This document shows, one piece after another, positions 21,709 through 31,224 of a stretch of 64,000 nt of DNA (its first letter is position 1; each line of letters opens with the position of its first letter). The notes under the pieces were generated by a model. That model was not told where the DNA came from and ran no database searches. It worked only from the letters and a program-made list of their open reading frames with translations. Where the stretch lies: the NCBI RefSeq assembly GCF_013358405.1, contig NZ_CP054836.1, positions 3,472,001 through 3,536,000 of the forward strand, written 5' to 3'. This DNA is from Oricola thermophila (GTDB taxonomy: Bacteria; Pseudomonadota; Alphaproteobacteria; Rhizobiales; Rhizobiaceae). Both the position numbers and the translations under genes were made by a program.

Positions 21709-23625
21709 ATGAATTCACCGGAAAGTTCACTGGTCTTGGACGTTTTGGCCGGGGTCTCAGAAGAAGAACATCGGGTCTTGGCCCGGATTGCCAGCACGCC
21801 ATCTGGTGTCCCAGCTACGCTGCTTGAAGCCAAGCCACTGGCCGAATTGCTTTCGCGTTTTCCCAATACGCTTCGTCAAGACAATGGGTCCGGTATGGTT
21901 CGTTTTGAGCGTCCCGACCTGGCCAAGCTTTTCGCCGAGGCGATCGAACGTGGGGGGCTGGCTGGCAATGCTGTGCGACATGTGGGGGGCAGTACAGCAT
22001 TGATCGAACGGATATTTGCGGCTCAGGCGCGTGGAGAAAATGAGGAAGCATTGCGCTTGTTTCGTGAGGGAGGTGGAGTGTTCTTCATGCACTTTCATGG
22101 CCTTGATGCGTGTTCCAGAGTGCTCCGGCGTTTTCCCGAGGGCATGCGGACAAAGGAGCCTCTCCTTGTGTTCGCTCGATCGATGCATGCCCTCAAATCC
22201 GGCAATGTCAGCCGGGCACGTTATCTGATGGCCGAGCGGTTCGGGCCCGAGGCGAACGATCTCCGACACCTGTTGTCGCGCCCGCAGAGTTTTTCACTCG
22301 ACCTCTGCCTGTTCCGATTCTTGATGGCAATGTACGAGGACACGCCCATTTCGGATGCCATGTGCGAGAAGCTGTTTGACTTGCTTGGTCAAGTACCACT
22401 GGATGATCATCTGCAGCGAGGCAGTTTCTACAATGCCATGCTTGAGGTTCAGGTGCGCAAGCGTGAACTCGATGCCGCGATGGAAATCGCCCAGCGCGCG
22501 CGTTTCCACTACGAGCAGGCAAATGCTCACCTCCTGGGCTTTTACATCGATCTATACTTGTCTATACTTAACCTGATGCGTGGCGAGCTACCTGCGGCCG
22601 CAGAGCATGCTGGTGAGGCCAATACCAAGCTCGCCAAGGTGCCTTTCGAAACGAAGTCGGACGAACGGCTCATCGGGCTTGTCAATGCAGTGATCCATTA
22701 CGAGCAGGGCGATATCGAGGCGCTCGTCCATTTTCTGAACGAAGAATTCGATGGTTTCGCATATGGTGAACTTTGGCCCACCGTAGCCGAACTTGCCATC
22801 AATTATGGTGGGCAAGCTCTCAGTCGCCATATCGCTGTAGCTGCTGCGCGCGTCTATCTCGACAGATGGCGGGTCCAAGAGTGGCGTTCCAATCGTTTCC
22901 GATTGGTGATTACCTTACGAGAGGCTGCTATCCTGCAGACGGGCAATCGGTGGCAGGAGGCCACCGATCTCTTGGCCGCTGTGAAATCGCGCATAAACCG
23001 CACCTGGGTGGAAAGTGCGGTCGAGACTCTCTCTCGACTTGCCGATCCGCAGGAAATTGCCTTGGTCATGGCGTGGCTGCGCCATCTCATCTGGGAGATT
23101 CCGACTCGTCTGATCCTTCGTGATCAGTTGAGTGAATTGCTGAAGAATAATCATTTGACTGCCCGGCAAGCGATCACCTTGCAAGTATGGATGGCGCATC
23201 TGGCGCGGGTTAATCGCGACGTCAGTACTGCGCGCGCATCGCTTTTGAAGGCGTTGGAGGCAAGCGGGCGCCTTGGGGCCATTATGCAATTGGTCGAGGA
23301 AGCGGACATGCTCAAGAAGCTTCTCGAGAACGAGCGCATTCGCGAATTCGTTCTTGCATCAGGTGATGCTCGTAAGGTCATTCGGAAACTGAGAGTACTC
23401 GACAGCCCCGTATCTGAAGGTCCGCGCAAGGCAGGGCTTACCAGGCAGGAAATTAAGGTCCTCTATCTCGTCGCCGAAGGTCGAACGAACAAGCATATCG
23501 CTCGTCAACTTGGCTTGGCCGAAGTGACGGTCAAATTTCACGTGTCAAACATATACCGCAAGATTGGTTGTCGGCGTCGCGCCGAAGCGGTTGCCACAGC
23601 TAAAGCGCTTGGCTGGGTAGCGTAG
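21709..23625 (+). CDS. LuxR-family (MalT-like) transcriptional regulator without ATPase domain
   Basis: Helical-repeat regulator with a C-terminal LuxR-type HTH (about 577-633: LTRQEIKVLYLVAEGRTNKHIARQLG). The 638-residue protein resembles the C-terminal two thirds of MalT: about 500 residues of TPR-like helices without the Walker A ATPase domain. The start is uncertain between 21652, 21688 and 21709; the last has GAGAG at fair spacing. It is the first gene after the integrase, on the same strand, and lies 170 bp before the importer genes, so it may control module 1. The inducer is unknown. Confidence 0.82.
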   Translation: MNSPESSLVLDVLAGVSEEEHRVLARIASTPSGVPATLLEAKPLAELLSRFPNTLRQDNGSGMVRFERPDLAKLFAEAIERGGLAGNAVRHVGGSTALIERIFAAQARGENEEALRLFREGGGVFFMHFHGLDACSRVLRRFPEGMRTKEPLLVFARSMHALKSGNVSRARYLMAERFGPEANDLRHLLSRPQSFSLDLCLFRFLMAMYEDTPISDAMCEKLFDLLGQVPLDDHLQRGSFYNAMLEVQVRKRELDAAMEIAQRARFHYEQANAHLLGFYIDLYLSILNLMRGELPAAAEHAGEANTKLAKVPFETKSDERLIGLVNAVIHYEQGDIEALVHFLNEEFDGFAYGELWPTVAELAINYGGQALSRHIAVAAARVYLDRWRVQEWRSNRFRLVITLREAAILQTGNRWQEATDLLAAVKSRINRTWVESAVETLSRLADPQEIALVMAWLRHLIWEIPTRLILRDQLSELLKNNHLTARQAITLQVWMAHLARVNRDVSTARASLLKALEASGRLGAIMQLVEEADMLKKLLENERIREFVLASGDARKVIRKLRVLDSPVSEGPRKAGLTRQEIKVLYLVAEGRTNKHIARQLGLAEVTVKFHVSNIYRKIGCRRRAEAVATAKALGWVA

Positions 23626-23795
23626 CGTAACGTTCGCTGCAGTCTGTTATGATCGCATAAAACCTATACCCATTTGTCAAAAAGCTATACTTCTGGCGCC
23701 TTGTCCCTAGCAGCCGCCGGCTTCTAACTTTTTGCGAGATGCACGTCGCTTCAGTGCAGCCTGAAAGCGCAACCGGAAGGCCTAGGAGGAACTGG

Positions 23796-24824
23796 ATGCA
23801 TATCGGTTCGTTCGACATCCTGTTTCGGCGGGCGATCGGTTTTGTCGGTGTAATGCTCGTTCTGTCGCTGTTGATCTTTCTGCTTGCCCGTGTCGTGCCG
23901 GGTGATCCGGCGCGAATTGCACTCGGTCCAAGCGCGACGCAGGCCCAAGTGGAAGCAATGCGCGAACAGATGGGGCTCGATGACCCGATTATTGTGCAAT
24001 ATGTGAATTATGTTGCCGGCGCATTGCGAGGCGATCTCGGGCATTCGCTGATCTCTGGGAAGCCCGTCATGCGAGAGATCGCGGAGCTTTTGCCAGCGAC
24101 CTTGGAACTGGTGGTCGTTACTCTACTTCTCATAATTGTCATCTCGGTTCCGCTTGGCGTGATGACCGCACGCTATCGGAACACGTGGATCGACAATTGT
24201 GGTCGCTTCTTCTCGATCGTCGGTGTCACGATGCCGAGTTTCCTGTTCGCGATCCTCCTTCAACTGATAGCCGCCAACTTCATTCCAGGGTGGCCGTTGT
24301 TGGGGCGGGTTGACCACGCCTTCTCCCTTCCCGATGGTCCTACCGGACTGCTGCTTGTCGACTCGTTGGTACATGGTCGTGGCGACATCTTCGTCAACGC
24401 ATTGCAGCACATCGCGTTTCCTGCGTTGGCACTGGCAATGGCCGGCATAGGGCAGGTAACGCGGATTACGCGCTCTTCGATGATCGAACATCAACGGCGC
24501 GATCACGTGCTCACGTTACAGTCGTTCGGCGTGCCCGATCGCGTGATCGTCTTTCGCTACCTGCTGAAGCTTTCATCGATTGCACCGCTGACCATTATGG
24601 GCCTTGAGTTCGCTTCGTTGATCGGGAATGCCTTTGTCGTCGAGATGGTTTTTGCGTGGGGAGGGTTCGCCTCCTACGGGCTCGAGGCGATCCTGCAGAA
24701 GGATATCAACGCGGTCATGGCCGTAGTTCTTGTTTCGGGCATGTTCTTTATTGTCGCGAACCTGGCGATCGATCTTGTCTTGATGGTTATCGACCCGCGG
24801 ATGCGCTTCAGGGAGGCCCGATAA
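23796..24824 (+). CDS. peptide/nickel-type ABC transporter permease (DppB-like)
   Basis: Inner-membrane permease, 342 residues with six predicted helices. It shows the DppB N-terminal pattern (VVPGDPARIALG, about 36-47) and the EAA loop with Gly near the C-terminal half (TRSSMIEHQRRDHVLTLQSFG). The ATG at 23796 follows a perfect AGGAGG; an upstream ATG at 23739 lacks one. It overlaps the next permease by one base. Together with the genes up to 32799 it forms one importer/enzyme operon; substrate probably a small peptide-like or ring compound. Confidence 0.92.
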   Translation: MHIGSFDILFRRAIGFVGVMLVLSLLIFLLARVVPGDPARIALGPSATQAQVEAMREQMGLDDPIIVQYVNYVAGALRGDLGHSLISGKPVMREIAELLPATLELVVVTLLLIIVISVPLGVMTARYRNTWIDNCGRFFSIVGVTMPSFLFAILLQLIAANFIPGWPLLGRVDHAFSLPDGPTGLLLVDSLVHGRGDIFVNALQHIAFPALALAMAGIGQVTRITRSSMIEHQRRDHVLTLQSFGVPDRVIVFRYLLKLSSIAPLTIMGLEFASLIGNAFVVEMVFAWGGFASYGLEAILQKDINAVMAVVLVSGMFFIVANLAIDLVLMVIDPRMRFREAR

Positions 24825-25699
24825 TGTCGGACGTCCTTGCCCCGCCTCAGAAAGCGATGTCGGTCCGTTACATGGCATGGTATCGCTTCACTCGGAATCG
24901 ATCCGCAGTGGTCGGCGGTATCATGGTGCTGTCAGTGGTCCTCTTGGCGTTGTTCGCGCCACTGATCGTACCATATCCGGACCATGTCGGGTCGGTGGTC
25001 GATTTCAAGCATCGCCACGCTTCGCCCGAATGGGCCAATCTTCTCGGTACCGACAAGGTCGGCCGCGATATCCTTACCCGGGTCATTTTCGGGTTTCGGA
25101 TTTCTCTCCTGTTGGTCATTGGTGTGTTGGGTATTGCCGTGCCGATTGGAGCGGCGTTGGGCCTTTTGGCGGGTTATTTTACTGGTGCTGTCGAGCGGCT
25201 TATCACCGGCTTCACAAATGTCATGCTGGCAATTCCGCCGCTTGTCATGGCCTTAGCCATTGGCAACGTGCTTGAGCCCAATCTCGTCAACGCAATGCTT
25301 GCAATCACCCTCTTGTGGTGGACCTGGCACGCCCGGCTAATTTATCGCGTTTCCAAATCTGTTGCTGCAGAGGACTTCATAGAGGCAGCCAAGCTTGCGG
25401 GTGCTAGTGACTGGCACATTCTCACGCGAGAGATACTACCCAATTGTGTCTCGGTGATTTCGGTCAAGACCACGTTGGACGCAGCATTCGTGATCCTGTT
25501 TGGCGCGACACTTTCCTTCTTGGGCCTGGGAGTGAAGCCACCAACCCCAGATTTGGGGACAATGGTTGCCGACGGTCGTCAATTCCTGCCGGAAATGTGG
25601 TGGGAGGTTCTCGCTCCGGGCTTCGCCATCTTTTACGCCACGCTCGGTTTCAACCTGCTCGGCGACGGCTTGCGCGACATGTTTGATGTGGAGGCATGA
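24824..25699 (+). CDS. peptide/nickel-type ABC transporter permease (DppC-like)
   Basis: Second permease of the importer, 291 residues. It has the OppC_N segment (FTRNRSAVVGGIMVLSVVLLA, about 19-38), the LLGTDKVGRDILTRVIFG motif (about 74-91) and the EAA loop AAKLAGASDWHILTREILPN (about 188-207). It starts on the last base of the upstream permease stop and ends overlapping the ATPase gene by 4 bases, so all three are probably coupled. Confidence 0.93.
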   Translation: MSDVLAPPQKAMSVRYMAWYRFTRNRSAVVGGIMVLSVVLLALFAPLIVPYPDHVGSVVDFKHRHASPEWANLLGTDKVGRDILTRVIFGFRISLLLVIGVLGIAVPIGAALGLLAGYFTGAVERLITGFTNVMLAIPPLVMALAIGNVLEPNLVNAMLAITLLWWTWHARLIYRVSKSVAAEDFIEAAKLAGASDWHILTREILPNCVSVISVKTTLDAAFVILFGATLSFLGLGVKPPTPDLGTMVADGRQFLPEMWWEVLAPGFAIFYATLGFNLLGDGLRDMFDVEA

Positions 25700-27381
25700 T
25701 GACGCGCCCATTGCTGGATATTTTGAACCTCAACGTTTCCTTCCGCACCTACGGCCATCGAACTCACGTGCTCAAGGACGTGGCACTGACTATTCCTGAA
25801 GGCGGTCGCGTGTCGCTAATCGGTGAGACCGGTTCTGGCAAGTCGGTTACAGCCAAGGCGATCCTTGGAACTTTGCCAGCCAATGCCGAAGTGGATGGCG
25901 GTGCGATAACTTTCGAAGGGCGCAATGTGCTCGCGCTGCCTGCCGCAGAGCGAAATGCTTTGAAGGGGACTGCCTTCTCGATCATCATGCAAGACCCGTT
26001 GTCGTCGTTCAATCCGGTGTTCCGGATAGGGCGGCACCTTGATGATGTCATGCGCTTTGCTGACCTTAGGTTGGGGCGTGGCAGCAACCGGGCCGAACGT
26101 ACGGCGCGTATTCATGAAGTACTGCGCCAGGTCCAGCTTTCCGATCCGGCTCGTGTCTGTGCCTCCTATCCGGCACAGCTTTCCGGCGGCATGAGGCAGC
26201 GTGTGCTGATTGCGCTTGCGCTGCTTCATCAACCCAAGCTGTTGATTGCCGATGAGCCGGGTACGGCGCTGGACGTGACGACACAGGACGAGATCATGAA
26301 GCTGATCAACCGTCTTGTCGCCGAAAATGGTCTGTCGCTGCTGATGATTACGCACAATCTTGGTGTGGTGCGTCAGATGGCCGATGACGTTTATGTCATG
26401 CGTCGGGGTGAAATCGTCGAGCATGCGCCTCTCCGCAGGCTGTTCACTGCACCGCGTGAAACATATACGCGCCAACTCGTAGACGCGATTCCGCCGCTGT
26501 ATGGTCCGCGCGTCGTCGATCAGCCTGAAATGCAGAGTGACCCAATAGTCACGCTGTCGAGTGTATCAAAAACCTTTCATGAGCCTCGGTTGATCGGTCG
26601 CGGGGTCAGCCACAAGGCTGTGCGCAATGTCAACTTGTCGATCCGACGCGGCGAGATATTTGGGCTTGCCGGCGAGTCCGGCTCAGGCAAAACCACAGTC
26701 GCGCGTATGATTATGGGGCTTATTGCACCTAGTGCGGGAGAGATCACCGTCGATGGTGCGGTGATGGCAGGACGGACGCGCAATGCCGCTTTCCGACGAT
26801 TGGCCCAGATCGTCTACCAAAACCCTGGGACTTCGCTGAACCCGAAACGCACGGTCGGGCAGACACTGTCGGTCCCGTTGCGTTTCGCCGGATTCGAGCG
26901 GTCGCGGATGGAAGCACGGATACATGAATTGCTCGAGCAGGTGGATCTGGCGGCCAGCTATGCGTCGAAATATCCCCATGAACTGTCCGGCGGCCAGAAA
27001 CAGCGCGTAGCAATAGCCCGGGCACTTGCTGCCAATCCAAAAATAATTGTGCTCGACGAGCCGACCTCAGCACTAGACGTTTCAGTGCAGAAGAATGTCA
27101 TCGCGCTTTTGCAGCGGCTGCGTGATGAACTTGGTCTTACTTATCTCTTCATCTCGCATGATCTCTCGCTCATGCGCAATTTCTGCAGCCGGATAGCAAT
27201 CATGTTCCGTGGTGAGATCGTTGAGGAAGGGGTGCCCCGCGCCGTGTTTGACGCACCTCAGCATCCGTACACTCGTGCGCTTATTTCGGCCGTTCCGGTG
27301 ATGGCTGATGAGGAAGAGAAAATGAAGCCGGTCGTTACGCCAGAACAGCGGCGGCAATTCCTTGTCGACGCGGTCGCTTAA
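25696..27381 (+). CDS. fused double ABC ATPase (DppD-DppF type)
   Basis: Energises the importer from the cytoplasmic face. The 561-residue chain holds two complete ATPase domains: first with Walker A GETGSGKS (about 42-49), signature LSGGMRQR and Walker B LLIADEPGTALD; second with GESGSGKT (about 332-339), LSGGQKQR and IIVLDEPTSALD. Each is followed by a short oligopeptide-transporter C-terminal segment (QHPYTRALISAVP in the second). Fusion removes the need for two separate subunits. In the neighbouring module 2 the same functions are encoded by two genes. Confidence 0.95.
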   Translation: MMTRPLLDILNLNVSFRTYGHRTHVLKDVALTIPEGGRVSLIGETGSGKSVTAKAILGTLPANAEVDGGAITFEGRNVLALPAAERNALKGTAFSIIMQDPLSSFNPVFRIGRHLDDVMRFADLRLGRGSNRAERTARIHEVLRQVQLSDPARVCASYPAQLSGGMRQRVLIALALLHQPKLLIADEPGTALDVTTQDEIMKLINRLVAENGLSLLMITHNLGVVRQMADDVYVMRRGEIVEHAPLRRLFTAPRETYTRQLVDAIPPLYGPRVVDQPEMQSDPIVTLSSVSKTFHEPRLIGRGVSHKAVRNVNLSIRRGEIFGLAGESGSGKTTVARMIMGLIAPSAGEITVDGAVMAGRTRNAAFRRLAQIVYQNPGTSLNPKRTVGQTLSVPLRFAGFERSRMEARIHELLEQVDLAASYASKYPHELSGGQKQRVAIARALAANPKIIVLDEPTSALDVSVQKNVIALLQRLRDELGLTYLFISHDLSLMRNFCSRIAIMFRGEIVEEGVPRAVFDAPQHPYTRALISAVPVMADEEEKMKPVVTPEQRRQFLVDAVA

Positions 27382-27412
27382 CTACCGACGAATGTTGAAA
27401 AAGGAGAGCTCT

Positions 27413-28975
27413 GTGTATCGCTTGGGAATAGACGTCGGGGGAACCAATACCGATGCCGTGATCATTCGTGATCGCGAAGTCCTGGCTGGTGTCAAGGCAG
27501 CGACGACTGAAGACGTGACCTCGGGCGTGCTTGAGGCGTTGGAGCAGGTACTCGACAAGGCCGGTGTCGACCGCGCCAAGATATCCAATGTCATGATTGG
27601 TACTACGCATTTCACCAACGCGGTTATCGAGCGCAGACATATAAGCCCTGTTGCTGCGATCCGGCTTGGCCTGCCGGCTACGGCATGTTTGCCACCGATG
27701 GTGGATTGGCCGGATGATCTACGCAAGGCCACGGGCGACTTGGGATACATGGTGACGGGTGGCTACGAATTCGACGGCAGACCGATTGCGGCACTTGATG
27801 AAGATGAGCTCGATCGTATCGCTGATGATATCCGCGAGAAGAAGGTCAAGGCAGCGGCGATCACGTCGGTATTCAGCCCCATCAACCGCGACATGGAGGT
27901 TGCAGCATGTGAGCGGTTGCAGCGCAAGATTCCCGACCTGTCAGTAGTCCTTTCAAGCGATATCGGCCGTATCGGACTGCTCGAACGCGAGAGCGCGGCG
28001 ATCATGAACGCTAGCCTTCTAGCCTTGAGCGAACACACGGTTGATGCATTTGCACGAGCCCTGAAGACAACCGGACTACAATGTCCGTTCTACATTACGC
28101 AGAATGACGGAACGCTGATGGATGCCGAAACCGTCAAGCGGTTTCCGGTGCTGACATTCGCATCTGGTCCGACAAACTCAATGCGCGGAGCGGCATTCCT
28201 TACTGGCATCAAGAACGGAGTTGTTGTGGACATTGGTGGCACGACCACGGATGTCGGAGCGTTGCAGCAGGGATTTCCGCGCCAGGCCGCAACAGTGGTC
28301 GATATCGGAGGCGTGCGCACCAATTTCCGAATGCCGGACGTTTTCTCGGTAGGGTTGGGTGGCGGCTCGCTGGTGCAGCAGAACCGCGATGGCATGGTCA
28401 AGGTAGGGCCGCAATCGGTCGGCTATCGCATTGCTCAAGAGGCGTTGGTATTTGGCGGAGCTACGCTGACTGCGACGGATATCGCAGTCGCCTTGGGCGA
28501 TGCCGAAGTCGGCGATGTCGCGAAAGCCGAGCGTATCGATCGCGCGGTGGCGGAAGCTGCGCGTGCAGAAATGACTCGAATGCTCGAGGCTGCGGTGGAA
28601 CGTAGCCGCATCTCGCCGGAACCGGTGCCAGTAATTGCCGTGGGTGGTGGCTCCATACTGATGCCCTCGAAACTCGGTGAACTTGAGGTGTTGCGCCCCG
28701 ACCACTTTTCAGTTGCCAACGCGGTCGGTGCAGCGATTGCCCAGATCAGTGGTGAGATTGATCGCATTTATGCCCTCGACAATGGCCTCAGCCGGGAAGA
28801 ATGTCTGCGGCAGGCACAGGAGGAGGCTACACGTAACGCTGTCCGGGCTGGTGCCAACATCGATACAATCGAGGTCATTGAACGTGAGGATGTGCCGCTT
28901 GCCTATCTGCCCGGCAACGCAACCCGTATCCACGTAAAGGTCGTGGGAGAAATGGGAGGCGTGAATGCTCACTAG
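27413..28975 (+). CDS. hydantoinase/oxoprolinase family protein (HyuA-like)
   Basis: ATP-dependent ring-opening enzyme family (N-methylhydantoinase A / 5-oxoprolinase A). The 520-residue protein begins RLGIDVGGTNTDAVII (ATPase phosphate-binding loop), with a second nucleotide element GVVVDIGGTTTDVG (about 278-291) and VGLGGGSLVQ. The GTG at 27413 has AAGGAG six bases upstream; an ATP-synthase-like upstream extension is not supported. No HyuB partner is present; the following genes are DUF917 proteins, a known combination. Probable task: opening of an imported hydantoin-like or lactam ring. Confidence 0.9.
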   Translation: MYRLGIDVGGTNTDAVIIRDREVLAGVKAATTEDVTSGVLEALEQVLDKAGVDRAKISNVMIGTTHFTNAVIERRHISPVAAIRLGLPATACLPPMVDWPDDLRKATGDLGYMVTGGYEFDGRPIAALDEDELDRIADDIREKKVKAAAITSVFSPINRDMEVAACERLQRKIPDLSVVLSSDIGRIGLLERESAAIMNASLLALSEHTVDAFARALKTTGLQCPFYITQNDGTLMDAETVKRFPVLTFASGPTNSMRGAAFLTGIKNGVVVDIGGTTTDVGALQQGFPRQAATVVDIGGVRTNFRMPDVFSVGLGGGSLVQQNRDGMVKVGPQSVGYRIAQEALVFGGATLTATDIAVALGDAEVGDVAKAERIDRAVAEAARAEMTRMLEAAVERSRISPEPVPVIAVGGGSILMPSKLGELEVLRPDHFSVANAVGAAIAQISGEIDRIYALDNGLSREECLRQAQEEATRNAVRAGANIDTIEVIEREDVPLAYLPGNATRIHVKVVGEMGGVNAH

Positions 28976-30095
28976 GCCTGAACGGTGCTGGACGTTGACC
29001 GAGGATGATATTCTGGCGTTGGAAATCGGCGCAGCCATCCTCGGAACCGGAGGTGGAGGTAACCCCTATATTGGAAAGCTGCGTGCCCGGCAGGCATTGC
29101 GCGACGGCCACAAGCTGCGCGTTGTTTCCCTGCAAGCGCTGCCTGATGATGCAAAGGTGGTTTCGCTTGGCGGTATCGGTGCGCCGCTGGTCTCGTTTGA
29201 GCGCATAAAGGAAGGGCGAGAGGGCTTGCGCTGCGTGCGCGCCCTCGAGGAACGGTTGGGTTTCAAGGCCGACGCCATAGCATGCGAAGAGATCGGCGGA
29301 CAGAATGCCATGGAGCCACTGATCGTAGCGTCGCTGGCCGGAATCCCCGTGGTCGATTGTGACGGTATGGGGCGCGCGTTTCCCGAAATGCAGATGTCCA
29401 CCTATTCAATCTACGGACATCGCTCGACTCCAAGCGTGATGTGCGATCCGCACGGCAATGTAGTCATCTTCGACCATGCAATATCGGAGAAATGGCATGA
29501 ACGGATGGCTCGTGCCTGCGTGATTGCGCAGGGGGGAGCATCCACCCTGGCCAGCGCGCCGATGTCGGGCGCATTTCTCAAACGCTTTGCCGTGCCGAAT
29601 TCCTATACTCGGGCTGTGGCACTTGGACGCGCCGTGATGGAAGCGCGCCGCAACCATGCGGATCCGATCGCCGCGATCTGCGAAATGGAACAGGGTAAAC
29701 TCATTCACACGGGCAAGATTGTCGATCTCAAGCGGCATCTGCGAGGTGGTTTCGTAACTGGTGAAGCGATTATCGAGGGTTTCGATGCGTATCAGGGTGA
29801 AACCGGATCGGTGCTGATTCAGAACGAGAATCTGGTTTTCAAGCGTGATGGTCAGGTGGAGGTAGTTGTGCCAGACTTGATCATTATCCTCGATATTGAT
29901 GGCGGCGAAGCAATCACCACCGAAATGTTGCGCTACGGACAGCGAGTGGCGGTTTTGGCCGTGCCTTGTCATCCGTTGCTCCGCACGTCCGAGGCTCTCG
30001 AAGTGATCGGCCCCAGGGGCTTTGGATTTGACGACATCGTGTACCGACCGTTCGGTGCCGACGTGGTTCGGAATCAGAGGGCAGGGGACGAATGA
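28965..30095 (+). CDS. DUF917 / S-methyl thiohydantoin desulfurase family protein, copy 1
   Basis: The 376-residue protein belongs to the DUF917 family, parts of which are now described as S-methyl thiohydantoin desulfurases. Key segments: LGTGGGGNPYIGKL (about 27-40), ACEEIGGQNAMEPLIVA (about 105-121), VDCDGMGRAFPEMQMSTYSIYG (about 130-150). It begins 11 bases before the hyuA stop and overlaps copy 2 by 4 bases. The two DUF917 proteins share the same motifs at the same positions and may form a heteromer. Substrate not shown by sequence. Confidence 0.88.
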   Translation: MLTRPERCWTLTEDDILALEIGAAILGTGGGGNPYIGKLRARQALRDGHKLRVVSLQALPDDAKVVSLGGIGAPLVSFERIKEGREGLRCVRALEERLGFKADAIACEEIGGQNAMEPLIVASLAGIPVVDCDGMGRAFPEMQMSTYSIYGHRSTPSVMCDPHGNVVIFDHAISEKWHERMARACVIAQGGASTLASAPMSGAFLKRFAVPNSYTRAVALGRAVMEARRNHADPIAAICEMEQGKLIHTGKIVDLKRHLRGGFVTGEAIIEGFDAYQGETGSVLIQNENLVFKRDGQVEVVVPDLIIILDIDGGEAITTEMLRYGQRVAVLAVPCHPLLRTSEALEVIGPRGFGFDDIVYRPFGADVVRNQRAGDE

Positions 30096-31189
30096 TGACG
30101 AAGTTCACGGTATCGGCCGGGGAAATGGATGCGATTGCGCTGGGCGGTGCGTTCCTAGGAACAGGCGGTGGCGGCGACCCGCATATCGGCAAGCTTATGG
30201 CGAAGGCGGCAATTGCGGAACATGGCCCGGTAGATGTCATTGATGTTGGGGATGTCTCCGACGACGCACTGTGCGTCCCCGTCGCGATGATGGGAGCCCC
30301 GACGGTGATGGTGGAGAAATTGCCGCGCGGCGACGAGGCAAACGAAGCGCTCAGGCAGCTCGAGACATTTCTCGGGCGCAAAGCGGATGCTTTAATCTGC
30401 ATCGAGGCTGGCGGGCTCAATTCAACAATTCCGTTTGCTGTTGCCGCCGCGACAGGTTTGCCGCTTGTCGATGGCGATGGAATGGGGCGCGCATTTCCGG
30501 AACTGCAAATGGTCAGTTTTACCATGCACGGAATCGCCGCGACGCCGATGGTCATCGCAGATGAAAAGGGCAACTCTTCTGTCATCAATACCATTTCCAA
30601 CCAGTGGACCGAACGGATTGCTCGAGCACAGACGGTGGAAATGGGAGGCGCTGCCCTCGTGGCATTGTACCCGATGAGCGGCGCACAAATGAAAAAGGGC
30701 ATTCTGCGCAATACGCTTTCATTCGTCAGAGAGGTTGGCGAGACGATCGAGGCCGAGCGCAAAGCTCATCGCAACCCCGTGGAAGCGCTGACGGCTCGAC
30801 TTGGAGGCCGACGGTTGTTCACTGGCCGGGTTGTGGATATCGAGCGGCGTACCACTGGGGGCTTTGCGCGCGGCAAGGCAACCTTGAAAGGCATGGATGC
30901 CGACGTCGGGCATACATTCTCTGTCGAGTTCCAGAACGAGTTCCTCATTGCACGTGACGATGCCGGCAATACGCTCGCGACAACCCCTGATCTGATCTGT
31001 GCGCTCGATGCCGACGGGGGGCTTCCCGTCACGACGGAACAGCTTCGCTTCGGCCTTGCCGTGTCATTTGTCGGGGTGCCCAGCGATCCGCAATGGCGGA
31101 CCGAGGCAGGACTCGGTCTCGTGGGCCCCGGCTACTTCGGCTACGACCAAGCATTTGTCCCTGTCGAAAGTATCGAAGCAGTTACCTGA
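30092..31189 (+). CDS. DUF917 / S-methyl thiohydantoin desulfurase family protein, copy 2
   Basis: Paralogue of the preceding gene, 365 residues, with LGTGGGGDPHIGKL (about 19-32), CIEAGGLNSTIPFAVA (about 96-111) and VDGDGMGRAFPELQM (about 121-135). The changes (EEIGGQNA to EAGGLNST) suggest related but distinct roles, or a heterodimer. It ends 35 bases before the binding-protein gene. Tandem DUF917 genes with a HyuA gene and a peptide importer argue for a single catabolic pathway. Confidence 0.88.
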   Translation: MMTKFTVSAGEMDAIALGGAFLGTGGGGDPHIGKLMAKAAIAEHGPVDVIDVGDVSDDALCVPVAMMGAPTVMVEKLPRGDEANEALRQLETFLGRKADALICIEAGGLNSTIPFAVAAATGLPLVDGDGMGRAFPELQMVSFTMHGIAATPMVIADEKGNSSVINTISNQWTERIARAQTVEMGGAALVALYPMSGAQMKKGILRNTLSFVREVGETIEAERKAHRNPVEALTARLGGRRLFTGRVVDIERRTTGGFARGKATLKGMDADVGHTFSVEFQNEFLIARDDAGNTLATTPDLICALDADGGLPVTTEQLRFGLAVSFVGVPSDPQWRTEAGLGLVGPGYFGYDQAFVPVESIEAVT

Positions 31190-31224
31190 ACATATTCGGA
31201 AGATGCCAACTAAAGGAGATCGTC

